Source: Tuctoria greenei (taxonomy: Eukaryota > Streptophyta > Magnoliopsida > Poales > Poaceae). From it: a stretch of 64,000 bases of DNA. This document shows, one piece after another, positions 34,422-45,186 of this stretch. The notes beneath the pieces were generated by a model. That model did not search any database. It was not told the DNA's origin and saw only the letters and a list, made by a program, of their open reading frames with translations. The stretch is from assembly GCA_036927565.1 (NCBI GenBank), contig JAYESD010000009.1, positions 163,640,929-163,704,928 of the forward strand, in the 5' to 3' direction. Every line of letters starts with the position of its first letter. The stretch's first letter is position 1. A program made the translations under genes and the position numbers.

Positions 34422-37400
34422 AGTGGATGCACCAACCACATGACCGGAGAGAGAAAGATGTTCGTGGAGTATGAAGAAAATGATGATCCAAGTGAAGGGA
34501 TATTCTTCGGGGACAATAGTCAAGGGAAAATCCTTGGCTCCGGTAAAATTGCTATTTCTCCCCAATATACTCTTTCTCACGTTTTGCATGTTGATTCTTT
34601 AGACTATAACCTATTGTCCATATCACAACTATGTGACAAATGTTATAATTGTGTGTTAACTAATGAGGGTGTGAGCGTCCTTAGAAGAAGTGAGGACTCA
34701 ATCGCTTTTAAGGGTGTGCTCAAAGGAAAGCTTTATCTTGTGGATTTTACCGCGGATAAAGCCCAACTTGACACATGCTTAATGGTGAAAACCAACATGG
34801 GATGGCTTTGGCATAGAAGGCTAGCCCATGTTGGGATGAGGAACTTACGAAAACTTCTTAAGGACGAGCACATTCGCGGTTTGAAGGATGTTGTCTTTGA
34901 AAAGGACAGGTTGTGTAGTGCTTGCCAAGCGGGGAAGCAAGTGGGAGCTCAACATCCCTCCAAGAACATCATGACGACGACAAGACCTTTGGAGCTGCTA
35001 CACATGAACCTTTTCGGGCCAATAACCTACATTAGCATTGGCGGTAACAAATATGGTCTTGTTATTGTTGATGATTTTTCTCGTTTCACTTGGGTATTTT
35101 TCTTACATGATAAGGGTGAGACTCACGGTGTCCTCAAAAAGTTCTTGAGGAGCTCAAAATGAGTTCACCTCAAGAACCAAGGCTATAAGAAGCGACAACA
35201 GCACCGAGTTAAAGAACACTCAAGTGGAAGAGTTCTTGAATGAGGAGGGCATCAAGCAAGAATTTTCAGCCCCCTACTCCCCTCAACAAAATGGGGTGGT
35301 AGAACAGAAGAATAGGACACTCATAGAGATGTCAAGGACGATGCTTGATGAGTACAAGACATCGGACCGGTTTTGGGCGGAGGCGGTTTACACCGCTTGC
35401 CACGTCGTCAACCGATTGTACCTCCACCGCCTCCTCAAAAAGACCTCCTACGAGCTTCTAGTTGGTAATAAACCCAATGTCTCTTACTTTTGTGTTTTTT
35501 GGGAGCAAATGCTATATTATCAACAAGAATCCTAGGACTTCAAAGTTTGCTTCAAAGTCTGATGAAGGTTTCTTGCTTGGTTATGATTCAAACACCCATG
35601 CCTACCGTGTCTTCAACAAATCCTCCGGGATTGTTGAAATAGCATGCGACGTGGTGTTTGATGAAACTAATGGCTCTCAAGTGGAGCAAGTTGATCAAAG
35701 TGTGTTAGATCAAGAAGACTCTCCACAAGAGGCTCTTAGAAGGATGGCATGGAGATATTCGTCCACAAGAACAACCTCAAAACTCAAGTGATCAACCACA
35801 ATATGATGCAAGTCATCCCCCACGTGACCAAGTTGAAGATGGACAAGTGGCACCTCAACATGATCAAGAAGACGAAAGTCAAGAGGGAAGCATACATCAA
35901 GGGGGAGACCAAGAAGAAGAAGAGGATGATGATGACTCAAGAGTTCAACCTCCACATCCTCATGTGCATCAAAATGTTCAACGGGGTCACCCCGTTGACA
36001 ACATCCTAGGAGACATTACAAAAGGGGTAACCACTCATTCTCGTGTTGCTAACTTTTGTGAACATTACTCCTTTGTCTCTTCTTTGGAGCACCATAAGGT
36101 TGAAGACGCATTGAGAGACCCGGATTGGGTGGTGGCCATGCAAGAGGAGCTCAACAACTTTGAGAGGAACAAAGTTTGGGAGCTTGTCAAGCGTCCACAA
36201 GCAAATGTTGTGGGCACCAAGTGGGTGTTCTGCAACAAGCAAGATGAGCATGGCGTGGTGATAAGGAACAAGGCACGACTCGTGGCCAAGGGGTACTCAC
36301 AAGTCGAAGGTTTGGATTTTTATGAAACCTTTGCTTCTGTAGCTAGGCTAGAGTCAATCCGTATATCCGTATATTATTTGCCTTTGCTACTCACCATGAT
36401 TTTAAGCTTTACCAAATGGACATCAAGAGTGCGTTCCTAAATGGTCCAATCAAGGAGGAAGTCTATGTGGAGCAACCGCCGGGTTTTGAAGACCAAGACT
36501 TCCCAAACCATGTCTTCAAATTGCGTAAGGCTCTCTATGGCCTCAAACAAGCTCCTAGAGCTTGGTATGAGTGCCTTAGAGACTTTTTGATTCAAAATGG
36601 TTTTAAGATAAGAAAAGCTGACTACACTCTCTTTACAAAGCACTTTAATGAGGATCTCTTTGTATGCCAAATATATGTCGATGACATCATATTTGGTTCT
36701 ACTAACAAATGTTTTGTGATGAGTTTTCTAAGATAATGACAGAGAGATTTGAGATGTCCATGATGGGGGAGTTGAAGTTCTTCTTAGTTTTCCAAGTTCA
36801 AGCAACTCAAAGAAGGCATGTTCATAAGTCAAACAAAGTACACTCAAGATATATTAAAGAAGTTTGATATGGACAAGGCCAAACCCATCAAGACTCCAAT
36901 GGCAACTAATGGACATCTAGACCTCAACGAAGATGGTCCAAGTATGGACCAAAAGGTATATCGTTCTATGATTGGTTCTTTGTTATATCTTTGTGCATCT
37001 AGACCCGACATTATGCTTAGTGTGTGTATGTGTGCACGTTTTCAAGCTGCACCTAAGGTGTGTCATTTGACCGCCGTTAAGAGAAATCTTAGATATTTGG
37101 TTGACACACCTAGCCTAGGACTTTGGTACCCCAAAGGATCCAAATTTAACCTTATTGGCTACTCCAATGCGGATTATGCGGGGTGCAAAGTTGATAGAAA
37201 GAGCACATCCGGGACATGTCAATTCTTGGGTAGATCCTTAGTGTCTTGGTCCTCAAAGAAACAAAACTCCATTGCTCTTTCCACATCCGAAACGGAGTAT
37301 GTCGCAGCCGGAAGTTGTTGTGCACAACTTCTTTGGATGCGACAAACTCTAAGGGATTATGGTATAAACTTGCGCCATATTTCACTCCTATGTGACAATG

Positions 37401-37627
37401 AGAGCACCATCAAAATAGCCCATAATCCAGTTGAGCATTCGAGGACAAAGCACATCGATATTACACACCACTTCTTGAGAGATCATTCCTTGAAGGGGGA
37501 TATAGTGATTTCCCATGTAAGAACCGAGAACCAATTAGCCGATATATTTACCAAGCCCCTAGATGAGAAGCACTTTTGTGAGCTTAGGAGTGAGCTCAAT
37601 ATCTTAGATTCTTTAAATGTGGCTTGA
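34422..37627 (+). pseudogene. SIRE-type pol: protease, integrase, RT, RNase H (broken)
   Basis: Domains in order: protease motif DS|G split by the CACTA element (32804-34427), followed by CTNHMTGE; GAG-pre-integrase LWHRRLAHVG near 34807; integrase about 34960-35500 with PYSPQQNGVVEQKNRT; linker with frame changes at about 35160, 35500 and 35780; RT 36120-36740 with GTKWVFCNKQDE, ALYGLKQAPRAWYE and YVDD near 36680; RNase H 36818-37627 with the VDRKSTSGTCQF and ADIFTKPL segments. Several frame breaks make it non-functional, although the last 269-codon frame is open. Confidence 0.9.
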
Positions 37628-37857
37628 AACATGCACATTTGAATGTTTACTTTACACCTTATTCAAAAGAACGCATGTGTTTGAGAAATTCATCTCTATC
37701 TCGATTTTCTTCAAAATATTTGAAAAATTATTGACTTTGTGAGTTATGGTCATAGTTTGATTGTTGATTGCTTACTGACCATATTCATAAAGTTTTATTG
37801 TGGCAATATGTCCAAAAGGATCAACAATAGTGGCTAAAACTCAAATATATATGTTTT

Positions 37858-37975
37858 CAGCCTTTTAGGACTGGACTAGTCCGTCCTATGGCCGGACAAG
37901 TCCAGATCCGGACTGATCTGAGTCTGGTCCGCAGACCGGACTAGTCCGGCCCCCATACCGGACTAGTCTCGCCCC
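37858..37975. repeat. Palindrome cluster before the third ORF of the SIRE-type element
   Basis: Three to four GGACTAGTCC-type copies occur here, 230 bp after pol, and two more at 38372-38405, just upstream of the third ORF at 38511. The motif is otherwise confined to the LTRs of this element. Confidence 0.85.
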
Positions 37976-38510
37976 TGGGGACTTAAACCCCCCAGGAGGC
38001 GGCTCGACCCCTCCTCTCTCTCACTTGCCTCTCTCACTTCTTCACGCTCGAAAGTCTCCCCTGTTGGGCGATTTTCAACTTCCTCCACCAAAAACCGATT
38101 CCAAGCCATGCATTGGAACCTTTGGAGGCATGGGAGACCTTTCCCAATCATTCTCGACGCGATCCATCCCCGATCTCGTCGATTTATCAAGATTTGAAGA
38201 GGTATTCCTCTCTTTTCAAAAATTTTCCTCATTCTTGATTCATAGAGTTTTTGATAGGTGCCTCTTCATTAAAGTTGTTCCTAGTATCCTTGTAATCATA
38301 GCCTTGGAGTATTGCGACTTGATTCAACGATTTCTCGAAAAACTGTTAGGGTTAGGGTTTATCCTGTGCAACCCGGACTAGTCCGGTGCCAGACGGACTA
38401 GTCCGGTTTACACAGGACAAACTCTAACTTTGATTGTTTCTTGTGATTTCTTTTGCACTATTCCACTTTCTTGACCTTCTATCCCATGCTTTCTTCCTGT
38501 TTCAGCAGCA

Positions 38511-40347
38511 ATGGCAGCTCCTCACCGATCCGCTTCTCCCCCCACTGACCCCGAGTGGGAGGCTGAGCAACTTCGCCTTGGTGAGGAACAGGCAAGGGCA
38601 GAAGTTGAGGCTGCTAAGAAGCACCTCGAGCAGGGAGAGAGAGGAAAAGCAGCCAAGCAACTGCAAGCTCTCGCAGCATCTAAGGCCGCAGCTACGGCCT
38701 ACAATGAAGATGAAGCATTGGCACGTGCCATAGAGGAGTCCCGCAAGGAGCTCCGAAAGAAGAAGCAAGAGGAGTGAGAGGCTCATAACTCTTAGGCTGC
38801 CGCAGCACAAGTCTCTAAGAGGAAGAGGCTAATGACAGTGGGAGAGAAGGAAAGGGCTAAGGAGCAAGCCCAAGAGGAAGTTGCTGAACGCCAGATCGAG
38901 AGAGATCCGAAGAAGGGCAAGGCCCCAGCTCCTGCAGAGCCCAAGAAAAGGAAGCTGTCAGTAAAGGTTCCGGCTAAGAAGGACAAGGGTGTGGTCATAA
39001 AGGAGAAGGGGCAGGCCAAACCCATTGGCCCCTTGGAGGTACACACTCCTGAAAGGAACCCTAATTGGCAGCGTTAGTTGGCTGCAAATGTCTTCCATGG
39101 GAAAGGAGCGGACAAGGCAAGGAAATTGTGAACTGAAAGAGTCTACAAGTATGAAAGGAGCACCGCAGACCCAAGGTTTTGGTGCGACTTTCATTGTGAC
39201 TACTATCGTCTGGTCTACCAGACGATGAAGAAGCCGATGATTGAAGCTCAATGGGTTGACTGGGACTATATGGCCCAGAAGCAGCACTCTGCTTTTTATG
39301 CGGTTATTGAGGCAGGTGAGCGTCATGAGCTCAAGGGCATAATGGGATTCAAGTACAACTGGAATGTTGAAGTCATCCTGTAGTTTTACTCTACCATCTA
39401 CTTCACCACTCAAGGTGATAGACGGATCATTTGGATGACTCATGGGGAGCAGTACTCAGCCACCTTTGCGAAGTTTGCCAAGATTCTCGGACTTGAGGCC
39501 CGTTTGGATCATGAGATCATTTTTTCTAACCTCAAGGCCGTAGACAGAGATGAGTTGGCCTACATGTATCCCAGTCATGTTCCCTATGATGTCGGGCTTG
39601 CTCGCAACATCAAGCCCTTCTATAGCATCCTGAACAGGATTCTGAGGAGGACCATAGCACCCAAGGATGGTGATGCAGGGGTGATCCAAGGAAGCCTAAG
39701 GCACCTGCTCCTTCTTATTGATGGTGATGAGAAGTTCAATCTCGTCGACTACATCTTCGACGACATCTTCAACATCTCACATACCCCTAACCGTGCATGG
39801 GTATGCACCCTACATCATGTTTCTCATCGAGAAGGTGTCTGGCTTGACCTTTGTCAAGGATGTGACTCATCGCCCACTTCATCCACAGACGCCACCTTTT
39901 GTGCCGCCTCCTCCGCGCCAGAAGAATGCGGAGCCTCCCTCTCACTCTACGATGCCAGCACCTCACCCCGTGGCACCTCCATCTCCACCTTCGCCTCCGT
40001 CAATGAGCGCTTTCTTCAAGTGCTTCAAGGTCATCTTCACCTCCTGCCGGAAGCAAGAAGTCTGCAATCAGCGGGCACACAAGCATCAGGAGAAGTACCT
40101 CAAGGCCGTGTGCGACAAGATTTAGGTCCCCATGTCACCTACGGGGGAGAGCGATGGCGAGATCACTCCGTTCCCCGACTTCACCGCCGACGAGCTCGCC
40201 TAGTTCCATGAGAACGGGAGCTCTTCCCGAGCGGCTCCCTCGGCATGGGTCTCCGACGACGACGAAGACGAGAACTACAAGGACCTGGAGGACATGGAGA
40301 GCGACATCGGTGATAAGGCGGCCGATAGCGAGGAGGATGATGACTAG
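38511..40347 (+). pseudogene. SIRE-type downstream ORF (env-like position), broken
   Basis: After pol, SIRE/Maximus elements carry an extra ORF often called env-like. Here the frame from ATG 38511 to 38777 encodes an Ala/Glu/Lys-rich coiled-coil segment. Further frames to 39077, 39435-40211 and 39718-40125 continue with KKRKLSVKVPAKK-type basic stretches, a central globular part and a Pro-rich then Asp/Glu-rich tail ending with TAG at 40345-40347. Stops at 38775 and 39076 and frame changes break it. I see no clear signal peptide or fusion features, so the name env-like rests on position alone. Confidence 0.65.
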
Positions 40348-40776
40348 ACTTTGGGCATCGTAGTTCCCCTCTTCTTTTCCTTTTTGGTGTCTTGATGCCA
40401 AAGGGGGAGAGTTAGATGGGAGTTAGAGGGGGTAGCACCTTTTTGTTTGATCCTTGGACATGTTGCACTTCTTAATGTAATATTTATGTCATTCGAATGT
40501 TTAAATTTGTGCAAGACTATGTTTTGGCTGTTTAATATCAATATGATGCTTTGAATGTCTATCTTTTGATCATATTCATATTTAATATGTCTTGTCACAA
40601 ATGTTGAGCACAACACGTAGGCACTCCACCATAACGTGTGTGTGTATGAAGGACTTCCTCAATCTTCTTTTTATGATGCATTCAGTGAGGGGGGGTCACT
40701 CATACACCCGCACGTTATGAAAACCAAATTCTATACTCTTATGTGTTGAAGACTTAATGTGTTGTCATCAATCACC

Positions 40777-40789
40777 AAAAAGGGGGAGA
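40777..40789 (+). other. Polypurine tract of the SIRE-type element
   Basis: AAAAAGGGGGAGA directly precedes the 3' LTR, which begins TGAAAGTGCATCTAGG at 40791. Confidence 0.9.
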
Positions 40790-40790
40790 T

Positions 40791-42454
40791 TGAAAGTGCA
40801 TCTAGGATCCCCGTGGATTTTGGATGATTGATGACGACAACTAAGTAACTAATAAGCTCAGTGATCTTAAGCACAGGTGTGGACTCAAGTGGAAACACAA
40901 ACCCTCAAAAAGGAAAAGGATGAAAATGGCGGTGTCGACTCGAAAAGAAGAAACTAGGGTTTCTAGTGTGTCGAGTTTAGACTAGCCATATATGTATGAG
41001 GATGTGTGCGTAAAGTGCATTGAGATCAAGTTGGGAGCTCAAAGCGGTTTAGAGATCAAAACCTATTGAGAGAAGAGTGTTAGAGTGGTCTGGCAGGAGA
41101 GGTCAGACTAGTCTGTGTTGATGGCCGGACTAGTCCGCTCCTAGCGAGACTACTCCGTTTTCAGGCGGACCAGAAGGGTCTGACTGACTTCGGACTAGTC
41201 CGTAGTGGGACGGACTAATCCGGGGTAGTTATGGAGTGGGTTTTCAGGACTAAGTCCCAAAATCACGGACTTGTCCGTTTTAGTCCGGACCAAGAGGTCC
41301 TTAGTGAGATCGGACTAGTCCGCCCTGGGGGCCGGACTAGTCTGGATTGGTGAGAGTTAGGTGCTTCAGCAACTAAGTCTGGGAGGCCGGACTAGTCTGC
41401 CCTGGGGGCCGGACTAGTCCGTGGTCTCCAGACTAGTCCGTTTTCACACGGAACAAAAGGATCTGTGTGAGATCGGATTAGTCCGGCGTGGACCGAACTA
41501 GTCCGTTCTGAAGTGACGGTTTGAATTTGAAGTTTGGCGGGTAGCGTGACAATTGTCGCGCAATGTGACAGTTGTCAGTGACGTCAGTGGTCTCAAAGGT
41601 CGGACTAGTCCGGGCCATAGGCCGGACCAGTCCGCCCATCTGCTGAGGTCAGTAGTATGGGTCTGGTTCCTCGATAAATAGAGGACCCCTGGGTTCATTT
41701 TGAACCAACTCTTGAGAACTTTGAAACCCTAGCACCGCCACACCAAACTTTGAGCCTTCAAAAGCCTCCTTCTTGCCTACATTCCCTCTAAAACTAATTC
41801 TTGTGTGGATTAGGGTTTGGTGAGGTGAAGAAGAGGAAGAACACCGCTCTAGGCTCTCGGTTTGATCTCTTGCACTTGTTGAATCTTTGTGATCTATGGC
41901 TTGAGTCGTTCTTTGTGATTTTTGATCGTATTTGTGGTGGGAGCCTCAGATTGTGAGAAGCTCCAACGAATCTTGTATTCACCCTTGTGATAGTGGAGAA
42001 GCAAGTTAGGCCCTTGTGGTAAACTTGGTGAGCGAAGAGTTGTTGAACCCGATCCTTCGTGGACTCCTCAACGGGGACGTAGATCCTTGTGTGGGATCGA
42101 ACCTCGAGATAAAATTCTTGTCTCTTGTGTACTTCATTTTCATTTATCACATATCACTTCTAGGGTTAGCTTTATTGTCTTTCACTCATCGTCTTCATTT
42201 CGTTGTGATCCTTAGCTTCATACTTGCTCTATAACTTGTTAAGGTTCACTAAATCATTTTAACACATTTTGCATCACAAGAAATGAACTAAAACTTGTCA
42301 GAGACTATTTTTAGGTTTTCTCTGCAGGTGGACAGGACTAGTCCGCCCCTAGACCGGACTAGTCCGCCCCCCCCTAAGTGTTGATCTCGTTTTATTGAGT
42401 CATTTCAGGTCGATTAGCCTATTCAACCCCCCCCCCCCCTCTAGGCAACTTTCA
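40791..42454 (+). repeat. 3' LTR of the SIRE-type element
   Basis: 1,664 bp matching 28772-30432, with the palindrome array at 41100-41640 and two copies at 42338-42366. A run of C (42427-42439) precedes the conserved end CTCTAGGCAACTTTCA. Confidence 0.92.
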
Positions 42455-43989
42455 AAATGGCTTAATTAAAGATAAATCAAATCTTTTTATATTATATGCG
42501 TAATCATATAGTCTCATCATAATCCAAAATTTTAAAATTAGCTTAAATGATGGTTTATGTAAATATTCGAAATATAGTTAAAAAATCTATTACTTTTGGG
42601 CCAAAAAAATTTTAAAATTAGCCAAAATATTGTAATTCAATCATAATAGTGCAAAATATATTGCAATACACACTTTTCATAATCATAACTATATTTACAT
42701 AATATTTACAATAATACACACATTTGCAGGAATTTAAACCAAAATCCAATTTAAATTCAAACTAAATTAAACTGCAAACTTAAATAGAAAATAAAGCAGA
42801 TAAATTGTTTCTGGGCTGGCCAGGAGATGAGTGTGGCCCATCCCGCGGCCCAGGCGCACGCTCGCGGCCTAGCCAACGTTGGAAGCATGTGGCCCAGCGT
42901 GGCGGCCTGACGACGGCCCATCGAGGCAGCCCAGTAGACAGCCGAAGGAGCAAGAAGATAAGAGGTTCGGGCGGTGGGTGGTTAGGGTTATCCCGTAACC
43001 GCAACCACCTCGTTCCCTCTGCCACTCCATCTCGCTGCTTCTTCTCACTTCATGATGTTCCGTTCCTCCACCTTTCTTCCATGTCGGCGCCACACCCCCT
43101 CCTTCCCCTTTTTTCCGGTGCCGCTCCTCCACCGTTCACCGACTCGGACCGGCGATCGAATCCTTCGACTGGGGTGCTTGGCAACTACTGGTGAGATGGG
43201 CAAATCGAAGAAGGATGTGGTTCCCGCACGGGCTCGTGAGAGCTGGCGGGAAACTAGATCATGAAGGCCTGACTTCATTTCGAAGGGTCGCCGGTGGGGT
43301 TGCGGTTGACGGCAGCAACAGTGGTTGTTGCGGAGTCCTCGACGCCAGTGGTCCTTGAGGACGATCTTTTGGTCTGATACGGATTCTTGTCGTGCGCCGT
43401 AGCACCAGCGATGTCACGACCTAGAGGACCATTGTGATGTCATGGCTGCCATCTTCTTTTCCTCCTTCCTCCTCCTCCTGCCCGCTCAATGATGAAAGAT
43501 TTGGAACCGACACATCCTGGTTGGGGTTCTCCCCACCGTGGACGTCGCCCGGTTCCTCTTGACGACCCATTTCTTGGGCGTCCGGATCCGAGGGACAGGC
43601 GGGGTAGGGCGTCGGAGATCATTCTTGGACGCGGTGTAGTAGTATGCCTCTTGGCGGTTGTGCCACCGTAGTGGCAACCGCTCGATAGTGACGCCAACCT
43701 TCACGGTGGCAGTATTGGCAGCGGCCATATCGTCGTCCGCCATGGCGCGCGCGGCGACAACGACGACATCGTCGGCCACCACGACACACATGGCAACTTG
43801 GTCTTGTTGTAGGGGCGAACCAGCGGCGTCGGCCACCATGGTGATGACGGCAGCCTCCATTGATTCGGCGAGAAGGATCATCTTGAAGGATGAACAAGAT
43901 GAAATCGGTAAGTCTTTCTTCAGACATCTTACTTTGAATTCGTCCTTCGTTCTTCTCTCTCGATTGCTCGGTAGAGCGTGCTGATAACG
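42455..43989 (-). other. Leader and unexplained GC-rich block of the minus-strand copia element
   Basis: This is the part of the older copia element between its primer site (43975-43989) and the SIRE insertion. From 42455 to about 42790 it is AT-rich, like the sequence left of 28772. From about 42790 to 43900 it is GC-rich, with overlapping ORFs on both strands, none recognised. It may be leader sequence peculiar to this family or a captured genomic fragment. Confidence 0.5.
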
Positions 43990-44196
43990 TGTTGAGAATG
44001 AAATTGAACACTAGAGAAGAAAATTGAGAGACACACAATGATAGATGTAAATGATTGTACTCCTTTATTCATTCATTGATCTATTTATACATATTGAGGA
44101 GACATAAAGTGAAGAGATATATCCCTTATTGAAGGGACAATATAACTACCTTATATCAATTATCAAGCGATCACACATTTTGCATGTGTTATAACA
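43990..44196 (-). repeat. 5' LTR of the minus-strand copia element
   Basis: 207 bp matching 23304-23517. In element orientation it is followed by CGTTATCAGCACGCTCT, a copia primer-site sequence. Confidence 0.88.
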
Positions 44197-45186
44197 CTCG
44201 TCATGGCACCCAAAACGACGAGTACCGCTTCTGTTTTCATCGTTCTTGTGCCCACGTCCAGCATCATCTCATCCTATGCAGGCATGTATACCCTGCCACG
44301 ATTCTCAATGGAAACGTGTAGTTGAATCTATGCGTGTTAGCATCATTTCATCCTATGCAAGAACTTGGTTATGGAGCATCGGCTAACACTGGGCCCGTCC
44401 CGAGTAAACATCATTTCATCACAGCTAGTCCCGATGATGCTTGGTGTGCTTTTGGGAAAAGATTTGCAGGTGCCTCTTGCAAGTGACTTGCAACAACAGT
44501 ATGTTTCTGTGCATACAAGGTACAAATGGACAAGTTGCCAGAACGTCTCGTTTTCACAACTGCTGACATATCAGCCCATTCATCCCTTCCATAGTCCTCG
44601 TCCAACGGGCATAAACTGACTCCAATGATTTTATACTCTTGTAGAAAAAAATCTATACATCAGAATTCACGTTTCTTCCCACATTCTGATGGGTTACAAC
44701 ACGTTATAACAGACCCCTGACAACACGGCAGATCGTCAAAATTCACCAGCCGCGAGTTACTGAGCAGATAGAACAACACATCAAAGTTCATGACTTGTGC
44801 GGTTCTGCATTCATAAGCAAAATAATGACAATGTCATGGATCTTTCCGGGCAGCATATAAAAAGCACCGCATACAATGGGGCGAGAGATGTTAAACGATT
44901 GACATTTTTTATTTTGACAACCTCATGAAAGTACAAAAAACTCAAGGTTAAACAATTGACATTTTTTTATTTTGGTTTATTTGGACCAAACATTGGATCA
45001 TAACTACTCTAATTGCCTGAAATGAAGTATTGAATACTAGAATATGCAGCGCTGTTACTATCATTAGAGAGTAGAGACACCAACAAAGTTATGCAAACAC
45101 AAAAGAATAATGCAAGCGTTACTAACTGCTACATGTGCTAACTGGATATCACAACCAATGCAATCTCACCTGACACTATGAAACAC
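44197..45186. other. 3' flank of NUP107
   Basis: About 1 kb between the copia element and the NUP107 stop codon. It should hold the 3' UTR of NUP107, but I cannot place its poly(A) site. No other gene was recognised. Confidence 0.5.

Larger units (their letters stand above)
28772..42454 (+). mobile_element. SIRE-type (Maximus clade) copia element, nearly complete but decayed
   Basis: LTRs 28772-30432 and 40791-42454 bound a 10.4-kb interior: primer site at 30433, gag 30485-32760, pol from 32761 to 37627 (interrupted by a CACTA element), an extra downstream ORF region 38511-40347 and a polypurine tract AAAAAGGGGGAGA at 40777-40789. The extra ORF after pol and the large size are typical of the SIRE/Maximus lineage. 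Flanks are AAAAG and AAATG, an imperfect duplication. The first 150 bp of the two LTRs differ at about ten bases, mostly transitions, so the insertion is not recent. It lies inside the older minus-strand copia element. Confidence 0.9.
23304..44196 (-). mobile_element. Ty1/copia element (minus), split by a nested SIRE-type element
   Basis: LTRs of 214 bp (23304-23517) and 207 bp (43990-44196) share TGTTGAGAATG and GTTATAACA ends. Flanks are CTCAT on the left and CTCGT on the right, a target duplication with one change. On the minus strand, TTATCAGCACG follows the 5' LTR as primer site and AAGGAGGAG precedes the 3' LTR as polypurine tract. A 13.7-kb SIRE-type element (28772-42454) sits between leader and gag. 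LTR divergence is substantial (many substitutions over about 210 bp), so this is an old insertion, and its ORFs are broken. Confidence 0.88.
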
